IMG/VR virus record: IMGVR_UViG_3300008448_000033
Location: 1 to 64,000 of that record
Strand: one strand, 5' to 3'
DNA length: 64,000 nucleotides
From: a virus
Under the pieces are notes generated by a model. That model had not been told where the DNA came from. It saw only the letters and a list, made by a program, of their open reading frames with translations, and searched no databases. The first letter of the stretch is position 1; each line of letters opens with the position of its first letter. Position numbers and translations under genes: made by a program. This document shows positions 63,640 to 64,000 of the stretch, in pieces.

Positions 63640-64000
63640 TTATACTCCATATGGGAAATTTCTTGTTCTTGGAACAATTCTATCATTATCACCTTTTTCC
63701 CAACCAAGTGCATCTGTGTGCATGATATCAAGATTTAAATCTAGTTTATAAATCATTGAATATAAATTTCCATTTTTTGAAAAATAACCAGATTCAGTGT
63801 CGGTTTCATAACTTACACTATCCATTTTACAAATTAATTTACCGCTTTGATTATTTGATCTGGCTAGGTTTGCAAATTTAACCCCTAAAATTGGCGGTGT
63901 AGAGAGTAATAAGGCATTTCCTGTAATTATGCTTGCCGGTGTTGATTGACCAATTATTGTCGTTACATCCTGCGTAGTTGTAGGATTAAACTTAGATCTT
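63640..64000 (-). CDS. Virion structural protein, 5' end off the window
   Basis: The frame stays open to the right edge, so the internal ATG at 63825 is not the real start. Visible (about 119 codons): ITGNALLLSTPPILGVKFAN, ARSNNQSGKLICKMDSVSYE, NLYSMIYKLDLNLDIMHTDA, LGWEKGD and a C-terminal FPYGV. The PPILGVKFAN...GxLYSxxYxLxLxLxIxHTDALGW layout is a tail/baseplate-associated phage type seen beside gp53-like genes. Confidence 0.72.
   Translation of the reverse strand, partial: RSKFNPTTTQDVTTIIGQSTPASIITGNALLLSTPPILGVKFANLARSNNQSGKLICKMDSVSYETDTESGYFSKNGNLYSMIYKLDLNLDIMHTDALGWEKGDNDRIVPRTRNFPYGV

Noticed and set aside
1-64000. CRISPR array or IS element
   Set aside because: No direct repeats with regular spacers and no transposase or terminal inverted repeats were seen. 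HNH genes are the only mobile-type genes.

Overview
The window is part of the genome of a large tailed double-stranded DNA phage, probably with a contractile tail (myovirus-like). Every convincing gene lies on the minus strand. Signs of a phage are the dense, overlapping small genes, a phage-style replication set (UvsX/RecA, gp32-like SSB, DnaB-type helicase, FEN nuclease), a tRNA cluster with homing HNH genes, and baseplate/virion genes at the right edge. The host cannot be named from the sequence. Coding DNA right of about 16.4 kb is clearly AT-rich; left of it Asp-GAC, Asn-AAC and C/G-ending codons are more common.

Layout: (1) 0-10.5 kb holds about 35 tiny genes. Most look like a paralogous SH3/KOW-like beta-barrel family; small zinc ribbons, membrane peptides and a lipoprotein are interspersed. 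(2) 8.97-12.1 kb holds eight readable tRNAs (Leu-CAA, Leu-UAA, Thr-UGU, Glu-UUC, Lys-UUU, Asn-GUU, Arg-UCU, Ile-UAU), one tRNA-like element without a normal anticodon arm, an HNH gene, and two or three unassigned structured RNAs closed by perfect 9-13 bp helices. (3) 12.2-16.4 kb holds a MoxR-type AAA+ ATPase with a VWA/metallopeptidase partner, a CCHC zinc-knuckle protein and proteins fused to the SH3-like module. (4) 16.4-16.85 kb is a control region with one reverse and two forward sigma70-type promoters. (5) 17-28.5 kb holds a short adenylosuccinate synthetase (PurA/PurZ type), a Dps-like protein, a HAD-kinase fusion, and proteins starting with a capsid-targeting-like tag. (6) 28.9-39 kb holds GroEL, a 945-residue tagged protein with two nuclease-like modules, a ClpP-like protease, a sigma-region-4-like protein, a CBS-less IMPDH/GMPR and dUTPase. 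(7) 39.7-59.4 kb is the DNA metabolism block: DnaE-type polymerase, ThyX, GroES-like co-chaperonin, class II ribonucleotide reductase, thioredoxin, helicase, FEN, deaminase, UVDE, UvsX, SSB, an FtsZ/tubulin-like protein and an exonuclease-less PolA. (8) 59.4-64 kb is virion/baseplate genes.

How it works together: class II RNR with thioredoxin, ThyX, dUTPase, deaminase, PurA and IMPDH/GMPR supply nucleotides. Two polymerase families, helicase, SSB, recombinase and FEN replicate and repair DNA. GroEL/GroES-like, Hsp20 and ClpP-like proteins handle folding. Nine proteins share a short N-terminus ending in (I/L/V)xE, as in T4 capsid-targeting sequences, which suggests a set of head-packaged proteins including candidate nuclease, peptidase and acetyltransferase enzymes. 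Many intercistronic hairpins overlap a promoter, giving compact stop-and-restart points.

Most interesting: the SH3-like array, the structured RNAs in the tRNA cluster, the tagged putative head-packaged enzymes, the FtsZ-like protein, and the PurA/PurZ question.
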